Source: Neptunicella sp048268085 (lineage in GTDB: Bacteria; Pseudomonadota; Gammaproteobacteria; Enterobacterales; Alteromonadaceae). From it: a DNA stretch of 64,000 nt. Made by a program: the position numbers and the translations under genes. Below are positions 8,812 to 17,035 of the stretch, piece after piece. The notes beneath the pieces were generated by a model that saw only the letters and a list, made by a program, of their open reading frames with translations, did not search any database and was not told the origin of the DNA. Positions within the stretch are counted from its first letter, which is position 1; the number at the start of each line of letters is the position of its first letter. The stretch lies in NCBI RefSeq assembly GCF_048268085.1, contig NZ_JBLWWF010000016.1, positions 58,593 through 122,592 of the forward strand, given 5' to 3'.

Positions 8812-10134
8812 TTACCCAGCCAATCCAAACCATCGTCTAAGCGGTTTGAATCGCTTCAATATCAGTTGTTCAATTCCCCATATTACTATCAGTGACATCC
8901 ACAACAGGGGCAAAAACAACGCCATCATGGCAACAATTAAGGTGACTGCTTTGCCGGCTTTAGCGTCGGGTAGCGCTTGCGGAGCCCCTAATAGACCTTG
9001 TGGTTTACGTCGTCGCCATAATATAAAACCACTGACCATCATAATCACTAATCCGCTGGTGGTGATTAGCCCAAGTAGCTGATTAAACCAACCAAATAAC
9101 TGTCCTTCATGAGCAGATATACCAATGCCAATGACTCTATCTATCGTTTTACGGTCAGAAAATGTCTCGATTCGTGTTAATTGACCATCGTGACTGAACC
9201 ACGCATTACTGCGCAACATGCGGTTTTGATGGTTAGATTGTGCCTTCCATTGCTGGGTGTTTTTATCGTCGATGGATAATATTACCGGCGGGGCTAAATC
9301 CAGTTTGTTGACACGAGCTAATACCGTTTCACTCAAATCAACATGGTTTAAAGCTGAATGGCTCATGTGCTGGTGTTCTTGGGCTCGACTGATACTCCAA
9401 TCCTGTTGCACGGGAGTCGCTAACCAACTGCGTACCTCTTTAAATACGCTGCCCCATACCAGTGCCCAAGGTAAACCGGTTAATAATAAAAATAGAGCCA
9501 GAGAGGATAACCACATACCAGTTACAGCGTGTATATCGCGCCAGAATAGCCGCTTGCCTTTATTTAAGCGGGGATACAAAACACCCGCCAAGCCGGATGC
9601 GTGTTTGGGCCACCATAAATATAAACCGGACACTATCAGCACCATCGCCCAACAACCGGCCAATTCAACTAGCACTGAACCCGTATTGCCAGCTAATAGT
9701 TCACCATGAAAGCTGCGCACCAACTCAATAAATTGATTTTCTTTTTTTACCACCTTGAGCACATCGAGGTTGTACGGATTGACATAAACTCGCCACGGTT
9801 CCCCTTGCTTTAATAACTGAATAATCACCGCCTCGTTTGCCGATTGAGGCAGTTGATAATTTACAAAACGACTTTCCGGTATGGCCGACAATGCAGCTTG
9901 TATTTGCTGGTTGGCGCTAGCGCGATGAGCTTCAACGGTTAATGTATGAAAAGGTTGATCAATCCAGTCTTCTATCTGTGGCTTAAATAAAAATATCGAG
10001 CCGGAAATCGCCAGCGTCAGAATAAAGGGCATGCAGAATAACCCGGCATAAAAATGCCAGCGCCAGATGAGCCGATAGAGTTTACGGGAAACATTGTATG
10101 TATCCTTGTCAGGGGAGGGGTTACTCGATGCCAT
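8812..10134 (-). CDS. PepSY-associated TM protein (PiuB-like)
   Basis: The 440-residue product starts with a short polar tail and then RWHFYAGLFCMPFILTLAISG, typical of the PepSY-TM / iron-regulated membrane protein family. Five hydrophobic segments are visible, near residues 25-50, 157-181, 203-229, 348-372 and 395-425, with a periplasmic PepSY-like part (AHRASANQQIQAALSAIPES) after the first. Members often sit beside TonB-dependent siderophore receptors and some act as ferric-siderophore reductases. Here the gene begins 12 bp after the receptor gene, so the two are surely one transcript. The substrate cannot be read from sequence. The gene ends 25 bp beyond the csrA terminator in convergent orientation. 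Confidence 0.85.
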   Translation of the reverse strand: MASSNPSPDKDTYNVSRKLYRLIWRWHFYAGLFCMPFILTLAISGSIFLFKPQIEDWIDQPFHTLTVEAHRASANQQIQAALSAIPESRFVNYQLPQSANEAVIIQLLKQGEPWRVYVNPYNLDVLKVVKKENQFIELVRSFHGELLAGNTGSVLVELAGCWAMVLIVSGLYLWWPKHASGLAGVLYPRLNKGKRLFWRDIHAVTGMWLSSLALFLLLTGLPWALVWGSVFKEVRSWLATPVQQDWSISRAQEHQHMSHSALNHVDLSETVLARVNKLDLAPPVILSIDDKNTQQWKAQSNHQNRMLRSNAWFSHDGQLTRIETFSDRKTIDRVIGIGISAHEGQLFGWFNQLLGLITTSGLVIMMVSGFILWRRRKPQGLLGAPQALPDAKAGKAVTLIVAMMALFLPLLWMSLIVIWGIEQLILKRFKPLRRWFGLAG

Positions 10135-10146
10135 GGTGCAGATCCA

Positions 10147-12438
10147 TTAAATATCGTAAGCGACACTGAAATGCCAGGTTCTGCCTGGCCAAGGGTGAGC
10201 AACATAGCTGATTTGATTGCTCAGGTTATCCACGCCCAGACTGAATTTAAGATTATCGTCCCAGTGATAGGTAGATTTTAATCCAATACGTAAATAACGG
10301 TCTTGTGCTCCATATACATGGTACGCGCTATCCAGATTATCCGTGCGACCATAGCTGTTGCTAGCGTACTGCATATTGGCACCGATATCCCATTGTTCGG
10401 ATAATGCATAATTGACCAGCAAGTTACCGCGCCATTTCGGCATGCGTGGATAGACTTTACCTTCTATATCTGGATTTACACTATTTTTAATAATTGTCGA
10501 ATCGGTAAATGCCAGATTGGCATTCAGGTTGAGTCCCTCGAAACCGATATCCCGTTGTTGATAGATCAATTCGACACCGCGAGTCGTGACTTTTTCAATC
10601 GGTACAAAGGTACGCACCGATAATCCTCCCGGTAAGGTAGTGGATTGGGACTCAATCACATCATGAATATTTTCACTGAATAAATTCACCCGTACGTAAC
10701 CTTTGTTTAGCAAGTAATCAGCGGATAGGTTGTGGTGGATCCCTGCTTCCGGGCGTAAATCGGGATTAGCCTGACTAACGGTATTGTAAGCCTGATATTG
10801 GCTGAATAACTCTTCTACAATCGGGAAACGATACGCTTGGGCTAACGAATAACGAAAAGCCCAATCCTCATTTGGTTGATAGGCCAGTGAAAACTTGGGT
10901 GAAAATTGGCTGTTCGAGGTTTTGGGGACGTTAATGAGATCAAGTTCAGGAGTTTGGCTGTCATCTTGTGAATAATAGCCCTTAGCACTGTGGAACGACT
11001 CATAGCGGCCACCTAAGGTCATATCCCACTGTTGAGTCATATGCCAATTAAGTTGCGCAAATAAAGCGTTAATGTCAGTTTCGCCACCGCTGCTATTGTT
11101 TAGCTTATCTTTGCTACCATTGGCGTAATCGGCAGAGTCATAAATGGCAATATTGAGCTGGTAAGCCTCATACCGGGCGCCGGTAACCAGGGTTAGATTG
11201 TGATTGGCAAACTGCTCAACGGTCAGTTTGACTTCAGCGGTTTTCCAACCTGTATCATGATAATCGGTAATTTGACCAGCTGGAGTATAGGCTGGATGCT
11301 TAGGGTTGGTCAGCGATGCCCGTGTCTGGTCATTAATAATGCCAAAGTGACTGAGATTGGCCTCAAGGCCAATGGTGTCAGAAATATATCCTTTTACCCG
11401 CAGACCAATAGATAAGCTATCGCGATCCATTTGGCTAACATTCAAGCGGCTGGCGGGAATAGAAAACTGCTGACCATTTTGACTGACATCTCCTCCCCAG
11501 ACTGGATTTCCATTACTATCGATCACATAACTGTTCGCTGAATCGGCCACTGAACTTCTATCTTCATAAGCGATATTCAGCAAGCTGGACCAATTGCCAA
11601 AATCGTAACCCAATTTGAATTTATAATTATCTGTACCGGTATCAACCACTCCGGTGTCACCAAAGAATCGTTGTGAACGCCCGAGCTCATCCATTTCGGA
11701 AATAGCGCCGGTAACCTCGATAGGCTGATTGTCTGAGGGCTTTCCTCCGTAGTAAAATGATTGTGGCTGACTGTCATTTTGTAGATGGTTATAAGAGAAA
11801 TAAACACTCACATCGTCAATTTTATTGCCATAAGAGACAAAACTTTTATAACCACTAACACGGTTATCAAAACCATAATCAGCAAAGTCTTGGCTAAAAT
11901 AACTGGCATCGAAATGAAATTCTTGTTGCTGAGGAATGGCGGTTTCGATTAATACCACTCCGCCCATCGCATTGCCGCTGTATTCGGCCGAGAAGGGGCC
12001 ATACAGGACTTCTACTTGTGCAATCTCACTGGCTGACACCATGGTCCATCGCGGTGAACCGTTCCAGCGGGATTGCAATAAATAATGTAATGGTACGCCG
12101 TCGGCAAACACCATCGAACGTGAGGTTTGAAACATATTTGAGCCGCGTAATCCTAAGGTGCCATTGGCATCACCGATAAAGCGGCGACGGATCACGATAC
12201 TCGGAGCAAACTTAACAATATCCTCCGTGGTTGCGGCATTAATACTTTGCATATCTTGTTGCTGCATAGTAAAGCTGGGGCTAACCGATTCTTGATTAAG
12301 CGAAGATTGCGCCCCCCATATGGTAACTTTTTCAACGTCTTTATCGGGTGTGTCCGGGCTTTGTTCGGCCAATACCGATGTACCAATCAGCGACAATAAC
12401 AATGTAAAAATGTGATGACGGGGGATGAAAAACTGCAT
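10147..12438 (-). CDS. TonB-dependent outer-membrane receptor
   Basis: The 763-residue product has a signal peptide (hydrophobic stretch to about residue 24, SVLAEQ cleavage region), a plug domain (MQSINAATTEDIVKFAPSI, then LGLRGSNMFQTSRSMVFADG and VLYGPFSAEYSGNAMGGVV) and a long beta-barrel closing with HFSVAYDI, an aromatic-rich last strand. It should import a ligand such as an iron complex across the outer membrane using TonB energy. The downstream PepSY gene supports a metal-chelate role. I see no convincing Fur box in the 166 bp upstream, so the regulation and ligand stay open. Barrel strands such as YRFPIVEELFSQYQAYN are usual for the siderophore/vitamin subgroup. Confidence 0.93.
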   Translation of the reverse strand: MQFFIPRHHIFTLLLSLIGTSVLAEQSPDTPDKDVEKVTIWGAQSSLNQESVSPSFTMQQQDMQSINAATTEDIVKFAPSIVIRRRFIGDANGTLGLRGSNMFQTSRSMVFADGVPLHYLLQSRWNGSPRWTMVSASEIAQVEVLYGPFSAEYSGNAMGGVVLIETAIPQQQEFHFDASYFSQDFADYGFDNRVSGYKSFVSYGNKIDDVSVYFSYNHLQNDSQPQSFYYGGKPSDNQPIEVTGAISEMDELGRSQRFFGDTGVVDTGTDNYKFKLGYDFGNWSSLLNIAYEDRSSVADSANSYVIDSNGNPVWGGDVSQNGQQFSIPASRLNVSQMDRDSLSIGLRVKGYISDTIGLEANLSHFGIINDQTRASLTNPKHPAYTPAGQITDYHDTGWKTAEVKLTVEQFANHNLTLVTGARYEAYQLNIAIYDSADYANGSKDKLNNSSGGETDINALFAQLNWHMTQQWDMTLGGRYESFHSAKGYYSQDDSQTPELDLINVPKTSNSQFSPKFSLAYQPNEDWAFRYSLAQAYRFPIVEELFSQYQAYNTVSQANPDLRPEAGIHHNLSADYLLNKGYVRVNLFSENIHDVIESQSTTLPGGLSVRTFVPIEKVTTRGVELIYQQRDIGFEGLNLNANLAFTDSTIIKNSVNPDIEGKVYPRMPKWRGNLLVNYALSEQWDIGANMQYASNSYGRTDNLDSAYHVYGAQDRYLRIGLKSTYHWDDNLKFSLGVDNLSNQISYVAHPWPGRTWHFSVAYDI

Positions 12439-12604
12439 GCAACTACCGAGGGATTTGAATCGTGCTCAGTAGTTTAAATAATCTCTTTTATTAGACAATG
12501 TGGCAAATTGTCGCACCACGGAAAATCGCGACCAACCACATTGCGCTGCTTTTTTAATATTAATTTGTTAGCGTAGGCATATAGCTAATTTCTGGTATGC
12601 ATTT

Positions 12605-13279
12605 ATGAGCGAACAGCACTTTCCACTCACTGACTTTATCGAATACCCGCAGCAACAGATGTTACAACGGGCACAGCAATACTTGGCGGACTGTCGGCGA
12701 CGTCATTCAATCCGTCAGTTTTCAACCAAGACAGTACCCCAAGAGATTATTGAACAATGTATCTTGGCGGCTGGCAGTGCGCCCAGTGGAGCCAACCATC
12801 AACCCTGGCATTTTGTCGCCATTAGTGATGCAAAGGTTAAGGCACAAATACGCACCGAGGCCGAAGCTTTGGAGCACGCGTTTTATGCCGGTAGAGCAGG
12901 GGATGAGTGGCTGGATGCACTCAAACCCTTGGGAACCAATGCTAAAAAAGAGTATCTGACAGAGGCTCCGTGGTTAATTGCCGTGTTTAGTCAAAAACGT
13001 GGCGGGATAGAGCAGACCGATGATAAAACTAATTATTATGTGCACGAGTCGGTGGGCTTAGCCTGTGGTTTTTTAATTCAGGCATTACATCATGCGGGGT
13101 TGGGAACCTTAACGCATACACCCAAACCAATGAGCTTTTTAACCAAGGTATGTCAGCGAGATGCGGATAATGAACGACCCTTTATGTTGATTGGGACAGG
13201 TTATCCGGCTGATAATGCCACCATTCCCGCGCATGCACTTAAAAAGAAAGCACTGGAACAGATTTGTAGTTTTGTTTAG
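12605..13279 (+). CDS. Nitroreductase-family flavoprotein
   Basis: The 224-residue product has the nitroreductase FMN-binding signature RRRHSIRQFSTK near residue 30 and SAPSGANHQPWHF near residue 60, followed by a YYVHESVGLACGFLIQALHHAGLGTLTHTP segment typical of the iodotyrosine-deiodinase-like branch. Such enzymes use FMN and NAD(P)H to reduce nitro, quinone or halogenated aromatic compounds in the cytosol; the substrate is not predictable here. It is divergent from the TonB receptor with 166 bp between them. A true family fusion or truncation is not seen; length is normal. No partner gene follows except an unrelated lipoprotein. Confidence 0.88.
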   Translation: MSEQHFPLTDFIEYPQQQMLQRAQQYLADCRRRHSIRQFSTKTVPQEIIEQCILAAGSAPSGANHQPWHFVAISDAKVKAQIRTEAEALEHAFYAGRAGDEWLDALKPLGTNAKKEYLTEAPWLIAVFSQKRGGIEQTDDKTNYYVHESVGLACGFLIQALHHAGLGTLTHTPKPMSFLTKVCQRDADNERPFMLIGTGYPADNATIPAHALKKKALEQICSFV

Positions 13280-13332
13280 CCCAAAGCAAACATACTAGGT
13301 ACTTATTTTTGACAACCACATCAGGGATCCCA

Positions 13333-13986
13333 ATGAAAAAATTAAACCTAATACTCAGTAAAGCGTCAATGGTGCTGGTGAGTATATTTGTCATGTCAGC
13401 TTGTGTTGCTACCAAGCCAGATGCGCAGACCGCCCCAATTAAATCGGTAAAGCGTACGGTTAATCCTTCATTTGATTGTAACAATGCGGAACTCAGTTCC
13501 ATTGAACAACTAGTGTGTCAGGATAATGTGTTAGCTCAATTTGATCAGCAATTGGGCAACGTCTATCAGCAAGCCTTAGCGAAGGTGCAGGGACAAATGC
13601 TAGACCTATTGAAGTCAGAGCAACGCGGGTGGATAAAAGGCCGGGATGAATGTTGGAAAGCCGATGATAAAGTGCAGTGCACTAGTGATATGTATCATAT
13701 GCGTATTGCCGAGCTACAGGCACGCTTTAAGCTGGTTGATAGCATTGGCCCGATTACATACCAGTGTGCAGAACCAGCAAATGGCGAGCTTAGCGTCACC
13801 TTTTATCAATCTGAACCCGCTACCCTGATTGCAAGCTGGAACAACAGTATGTCTTTGATGTATATCGAACCGGCGGCCAGTGGGGCCAAATATCAAGGTC
13901 GCAATACGTTATTTTGGGAACATCAAGGCGAAGCAAAAGTTAAATGGGGGCCAGATAGTCCCGAAGCAATCTGCAAAAAGAAGTAG
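13333..13986 (+). CDS. Lipoprotein with LprI/DUF1311 and MliC-like domains
   Basis: I take the ATG at 13333 (217 residues) rather than a TTG at 13309 because it gives a clean lipoprotein signal: MKKLNL, a hydrophobic core, then VMSAC lipobox. Residues about 50-135 match DUF1311 (LprI N-terminal type) with two cysteine pairs (FDCNNA/QLVCQD and DECWK/VQCTSD). Residues about 145-217 resemble the MliC C-type lysozyme inhibitor fold (ITYQCAEPANGELSVTFY and a final C). Both families are tied to lysozyme resistance, so this is probably a periplasmic or surface lysozyme inhibitor. It starts 53 bp after the nitroreductase stop. Which membrane it reaches depends on the residue after Cys (Val), which does not signal inner-membrane retention. 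Confidence 0.75.
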   Translation: MKKLNLILSKASMVLVSIFVMSACVATKPDAQTAPIKSVKRTVNPSFDCNNAELSSIEQLVCQDNVLAQFDQQLGNVYQQALAKVQGQMLDLLKSEQRGWIKGRDECWKADDKVQCTSDMYHMRIAELQARFKLVDSIGPITYQCAEPANGELSVTFYQSEPATLIASWNNSMSLMYIEPAASGAKYQGRNTLFWEHQGEAKVKWGPDSPEAICKKK

Positions 13987-14092
13987 TGTTATTGGCTTCG
14001 CCAACGGTGATTGATGATTAATTACAGACTCGATTTTGGAGCCTGAGCTTATTTGCAAGAGTTTCTGCGCATATCTCAACCACACACGCATA

Positions 14093-14118
14093 AAAAAAAG
14101 CCCCGTCGTATGACGAGG
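14093..14118 (-). terminator. Terminator for minus-strand tRNA transcription (distal)
   Basis: On the minus strand GCCTCGTC pairs with GACGGGGC around an ATAC loop (one U-G pair) and runs into eight T residues (A-run at 14093-14100 on the plus strand). It lies just past the tRNA-Arg 3'-end remnant at 14130-14146. Confidence 0.75.
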
Positions 14119-14129
14119 CTAATCTAATA

Positions 14130-14146
14130 TGGCGCGTGTGGAAGGA
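14130..14146 (-). pseudogene. Remnant of a third tRNA-Arg(ACG), 3' end only
   Basis: Seventeen bases identical to the 3' end (CCA, discriminator, acceptor strand, start of the T stem) of the two complete tRNA-Arg copies are found here in the same orientation, followed by its own terminator. The rest of the tRNA body is absent and replaced by a hairpin-rich sequence. I read it as the end of a deleted tandem tRNA-Arg copy. Confidence 0.6.
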
Positions 14147-14249
14147 TGACTTCGCACATCCATGTGCTACGCCCTTCGGGCCGCACTGCGTGCGTTCAAA
14201 AATGTTCCAGACATTTTTGTCAACCCTCCTTCGTCGGTTCAAATCCTTC
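14141..14249. repeat. Multi-hairpin element closed by tRNA-derived inverted repeats
   Basis: GAAGGAT (14141-14147) and ATCCTTC (14243-14249) can pair and enclose four successive hairpins: GCACAT/ATGTGC (14154-14167), GCCC/GGGC (14171-14181), CGCAC/GTGCG (14182-14194) and CAAAAATG/CATTTTTG (14197-14219). The right end (GGTTCAAATCCTTC) also resembles a tRNA T arm, in the opposite orientation to the left remnant. The 322-bp stretch 13987-14308 holds only this element, the remnant and two terminators. Function unknown. Confidence 0.6.
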
Positions 14250-14264
14250 ATGCAGGCTAAAAAA

Positions 14265-14299
14265 CAAAAAAGCCCCAACGAACTGCGTTGGGGCTTTTC
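14265..14299. terminator. Bidirectional intrinsic terminator after the tRNA operon
   Basis: AAGCCCCAACG (14270-14280) and CGTTGGGGCTT (14286-14296) form an 11-bp stem with a short AACTG loop. An A-run (14262-14270) on one side and TTTTCT on the other supply U tracts in both directions. It sits about 12 bp beyond the 3' end of the last complete tRNA-Arg. Confidence 0.85.
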
Positions 14300-14308
14300 T
14301 ATTTTATA

Positions 14309-14385
14309 TGGCGCGTGTGGAAGGATTCGAACCTCCGACCGCCTGGTTCGTAGCCAGGTACTCTATCCAGCTGAGCTACACACGC
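14309..14385 (-). tRNA. tRNA-Arg(ACG), copy 2
   Basis: The minus strand folds as a complete 77-nt tRNA including encoded CCA: acceptor GCGTGTG / CACACGC, D stem GCTC/GAGT, anticodon stem CCTGG/CCAGG with loop CTACGAA (anticodon ACG, arginine CGU codons after inosine modification), T arm GGAGG-TTCGAAT-CCTTC, discriminator G. Identical in body to the copy at 14473. Confidence 0.98.
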
Positions 14386-14472
14386 GTGGTAAACTTGTTG
14401 AGCAATTTGCTCTTTCACCGAATTAACTATACAGCTAATTGTTAATTCTGGCGAAAATAAATCTTCTCGAAA

Positions 14473-14549
14473 TGGCGCGTGTGGAAGGATTCGAACCTCC
14501 GACCGCCTGGTTCGTAGCCAGGTACTCTATCCAGCTGAGCTACACACGC
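14473..14549 (-). tRNA. tRNA-Arg(ACG), copy 1
   Basis: This is a 77-nt tRNA with the same acceptor, anticodon arm (loop CTACGAA) and T arm as the copy at 14309, CCA encoded. It lies 4 bp after the tRNA-Ser end and 87 bp before the second copy, so all three tRNAs form one minus-strand transcript. Confidence 0.98.
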
Positions 14550-14553
14550 GTAA

Positions 14554-14643
14554 TGGCGGAGAGAGAGGGATTCGAACCCTCGATAGGGATTAACCTATAC
14601 GCCCTTAGCAGGGGCGCGCCTTCAGCCACTCGGCCATCTCTCC
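14554..14643 (-). tRNA. tRNA-Ser(GCU)
   Basis: The minus strand gives a 90-nt class II tRNA with acceptor GGAGAGA / TCTCTCC, anticodon stem CGCCC/GGGCG with loop CTGCTAA (anticodon GCU, codons AGC/AGU), a long variable arm, T loop TTCGAAT, discriminator G and encoded CCA. It is the first gene of the tRNA operon. Confidence 0.98.
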
Positions 14644-14658
14644 GTTTCGAGACGCCGC

Positions 14659-14686
14659 AGTTTAATGATTCAGGTGTGGAAGTCAA
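14659..14686 (-). promoter_or_regulatory. Promoter of the tRNA operon
   Basis: On the minus strand TTGACT (plus 14681-14686) and TAAACT (plus 14659-14664) are separated by 16 bp. The stretch right after the -10 is GC-rich (GCGGCGTC), the discriminator type associated with stringent control of stable RNA promoters. Confidence 0.65.
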
Positions 14687-14862
14687 TGGTTTTTTGGTTG
14701 GAAAAGACCTTGTGACGGGATTTTGAACAAAACACTCATTTTCTATACAGAAACTATTGAAATATGGTGTGCTGCCAGATATTTATGTCTAAACAAGTTT
14801 GGTTTTAGGTATATTTATAAAAAGGGTAATACACCACATAAATAGAATTGAGAGGTGTCATA

Positions 14863-15342
14863 GTGAGTGGAGTAAAAAGGGAAATTAATTTTCAATTTCT
14901 GGCTGAACCGACCGATGTGAACTTTGGTGGTAAAGTACATGGTGGTGCTGTGATGAAATGGATGGATCAGGTCGGTTATGCCTGTGCAGCGCAATGGAGT
15001 GGTTATTATTGTGTCACCGTGTCCGTTGGTGGGATCCGTTTTTTTCGGCCCATATTGGTGGGGCAAATGGTCACATTGAATGCCAAAATCGTGCATACCG
15101 GCAACAGCAGTATGAATATTTTTGTGGCAGTAAAATCCGGTGATCCACAGAAAAATAATATGGTGGATACCTGTCGCTGCATAATTTCTTTTGTTGCTCA
15201 AGATGCATCTGGCTACCCGGTTGATGTGCCAACTTGGGTTGCCGAGACGGATGAAGACAAAGCGCTAGAATCCTACGCGGTGCATGCTAAAGAATTTTCT
15301 AAACAGTTGGAAAACGAACTGTTGGCTGCTATCAAAGAATAA
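14863..15342 (+). CDS. Hotdog-fold acyl-CoA thioesterase (YciA/BACH type)
   Basis: Start chosen at GTG 14863 because GAGAGGTG (14850-14857) precedes it at proper distance; a TTG at 14848 would overlap that site. The 159-residue product has the acyl-CoA hydrolase pattern: DVNFGGKVHGGAVMKWMDQVGYACAA, in which the N and D residues are the family's active-site region, then VGGIRFFRPILVGQMV and SMNIFVAVKSGD. It should hydrolyse acyl-CoA in the cytosol. It stands alone: tRNAs on one side in the opposite direction and a convergent M56 gene on the other. Length and domain are normal for a single-hotdog member. Confidence 0.9.
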   Translation: MSGVKREINFQFLAEPTDVNFGGKVHGGAVMKWMDQVGYACAAQWSGYYCVTVSVGGIRFFRPILVGQMVTLNAKIVHTGNSSMNIFVAVKSGDPQKNNMVDTCRCIISFVAQDASGYPVDVPTWVAETDEDKALESYAVHAKEFSKQLENELLAAIKE

Positions 15343-15443
15343 AATCAGCGTAGATAGCCATTTTTTTAGTGTCTGTTATTTCGCTGCCATTAATAGTGTA
15401 AGAGTGGCTTTATGGATGGCTAAGCATCGTTGGTCACTAAAAT

Positions 15444-15473
15444 ACTCACCGCAGGTGGAGCGCTGCGGTGAGT
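15444..15473 (-). terminator. Hairpin between convergent genes
   Basis: ACTCACCGCAG (15444-15454) pairs perfectly with CTGCGGTGAGT (15463-15473), 11 bp with an 8-nt loop. On the minus strand it is followed by ATTTTAG, a weak U tract, so it most likely ends the M56 transcript; it could also slow the thioesterase transcript from the other side. Confidence 0.6.
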
Positions 15474-15493
15474 CCGGCAGCGCCGATAAATTG

Positions 15494-17029
15494 TTACAGA
15501 CCTAAACGCGAAAGCATTTGTTTGTTTTTGTTGTTCGGATAGTAACGGGCTAACTTTTCTAAGGTTTCTACCATTTTTGCCTGATCTTCTAATTCGTTAT
15601 AACAGCCTGCAGCTAACTTCAGCCAGCTCTCTTTAGGACTTTCTCCGCGATTTTCACTGTCATTGATTAATTCATTTATCTTTTCTAATGCTTCATCGTA
15701 ATGAGCCAATTTAAATTTCACTATGGCAAAATTGGATTGTGTTTTATTAGGCAACGTTGGTTGCAATTGATAGCGGTGCTCAAAATAACTTTCAGCTTTA
15801 TGCCAATCCTCATTTACCATGGCTATCCCGGCTGCCTCATTGAGTACTTTAATGAATGATGATGTCGGTACTGCGTCACCGATTTTAATTGCGTTATTTT
15901 GGGCTGTGGCCGCTTCCTGAAGTTTTTGTTGACTAACAAATGCGATGGATAAGGCTTCCCAGTAATAAAATTGCTCGGCCTCGGAGTAACTGGCTATTTC
16001 AGGTTGAATTTCTTGTAAGAAGGTAATGGCAGTGGCTCCATTTCCGTCTGAAGTCGACTGATAAGCTTGTTTAAAAAGGCTATTCAGCGACTTATTTGTA
16101 AGCGTTGGCGAGTCGACGGATGTGGCATTGGATATGCCCATCCAAGAGGTCATTAAAATCATTGCAATAGGAGCAAATAAATAGCGTTTTTTCATTTTTA
16201 TTTCCTTATTTAAATGGTTCACCCGTTTTAGGCTGAACTTTTGCTTGGAGCTCATACCTAAAACTGCTTGATTGGGCAAGGAATGAGAGTGTTGAGATAA
16301 AATAAGTTGAATTAACTGCTGCTGGTAATGGTGTTGTGGCATCTGGTGACGGCAGTGCTCATCGCAACTCAATTCAATTTGCTGACGGGCATAACGAGCC
16401 ATTAACCAGATTAGCGGATTCCACCAGAATAACCGCTGTAACAATGTGATGACCCATAGCCAAAGATGATCCTTTTGCTGCCAGTGGGTAAACTCGTGCA
16501 ATAGGGTACATTTCAATAAGTCTTTATCTTGCAAAGCGTCATCTATCCAGATAATCGGCTTTGGCAGTCCTGTCAGCATGCCGCTGATGGGGGCGGATAA
16601 ACGGCGGACGGTAACAGGTACATCAGTTTTATCCAGTAATTGCCATAGTTTGTTGTCGTTATGGGAACGTTTATGCCACTGGCGATACAGGCGGCAATAT
16701 TGAACAATATCTACCAGCATCAGCGTGCTACCGATAGCTAAAACTGCAAGCCACCACCAGTCTAAAAGTGAATTCCAGACAAAGCTGTGATGGCGGGTGA
16801 CAGAGGCTATATCAAAAGAAGGCAATGGAATGTAGGGTATAAAATCAGCTGACTGCTGAATCGCAGGGGCTAATCTTAATTCGTACAAATAAGGCCAGGG
16901 GATCAACCAGCAAAACATACTCATCAGTACAATGTAGAAACGCAATCTGGCGGGGGCATGTTGTAGTGTCAACAAGGCGACCAGGCTAAATAGTGTTGCA
17001 CAGAGATTAATGTTGAAATAAAGCTCCAT
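15494..17029 (-). CDS. BlaR1/MecR1-like M56 membrane peptidase with C-terminal TPR-like region
   Basis: The 511-residue product has several N-terminal membrane segments, then a cytosolic zinc-protease motif H178-E-F-T-H182 with the downstream ELSCDEHC element, as in M56 peptidases of the BlaR1/MecR1 group. A further membrane segment (about 282-302) leads to a C-terminal part rich in helical repeats (FYYWEALSIAFVSQQKLQEAA, WLKLAAGCYNELEDQAKMV) that looks TPR-like and should be extracytoplasmic. It lacks the penicillin-binding sensor domain of true BlaR1. The BlaI-type repressor gene lies 6 bp upstream. By family logic a signal activates the protease, which removes the repressor; the signal here is unknown. 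Confidence 0.85.
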   Translation of the reverse strand: MELYFNINLCATLFSLVALLTLQHAPARLRFYIVLMSMFCWLIPWPYLYELRLAPAIQQSADFIPYIPLPSFDIASVTRHHSFVWNSLLDWWWLAVLAIGSTLMLVDIVQYCRLYRQWHKRSHNDNKLWQLLDKTDVPVTVRRLSAPISGMLTGLPKPIIWIDDALQDKDLLKCTLLHEFTHWQQKDHLWLWVITLLQRLFWWNPLIWLMARYARQQIELSCDEHCRHQMPQHHYQQQLIQLILSQHSHSLPNQAVLGMSSKQKFSLKRVNHLNKEIKMKKRYLFAPIAMILMTSWMGISNATSVDSPTLTNKSLNSLFKQAYQSTSDGNGATAITFLQEIQPEIASYSEAEQFYYWEALSIAFVSQQKLQEAATAQNNAIKIGDAVPTSSFIKVLNEAAGIAMVNEDWHKAESYFEHRYQLQPTLPNKTQSNFAIVKFKLAHYDEALEKINELINDSENRGESPKESWLKLAAGCYNELEDQAKMVETLEKLARYYPNNKNKQMLSRLGL

Positions 17030-17035
17030 ATGACT

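Noticed and set aside
12439..12604. Fur box upstream of the TonB receptor
   Set aside because: No GATAAT-type hexamer series is present, unlike the clear box at 40262; iron control of the receptor is not supported by sequence.
14136..14726. Open frames with GFEPPTAWFVARYSIQLSYTR and similar
   Set aside because: They are the well-known false translations of the complementary strand of tRNA-Arg and tRNA-Ser genes; the tRNA folds explain the sequence completely.
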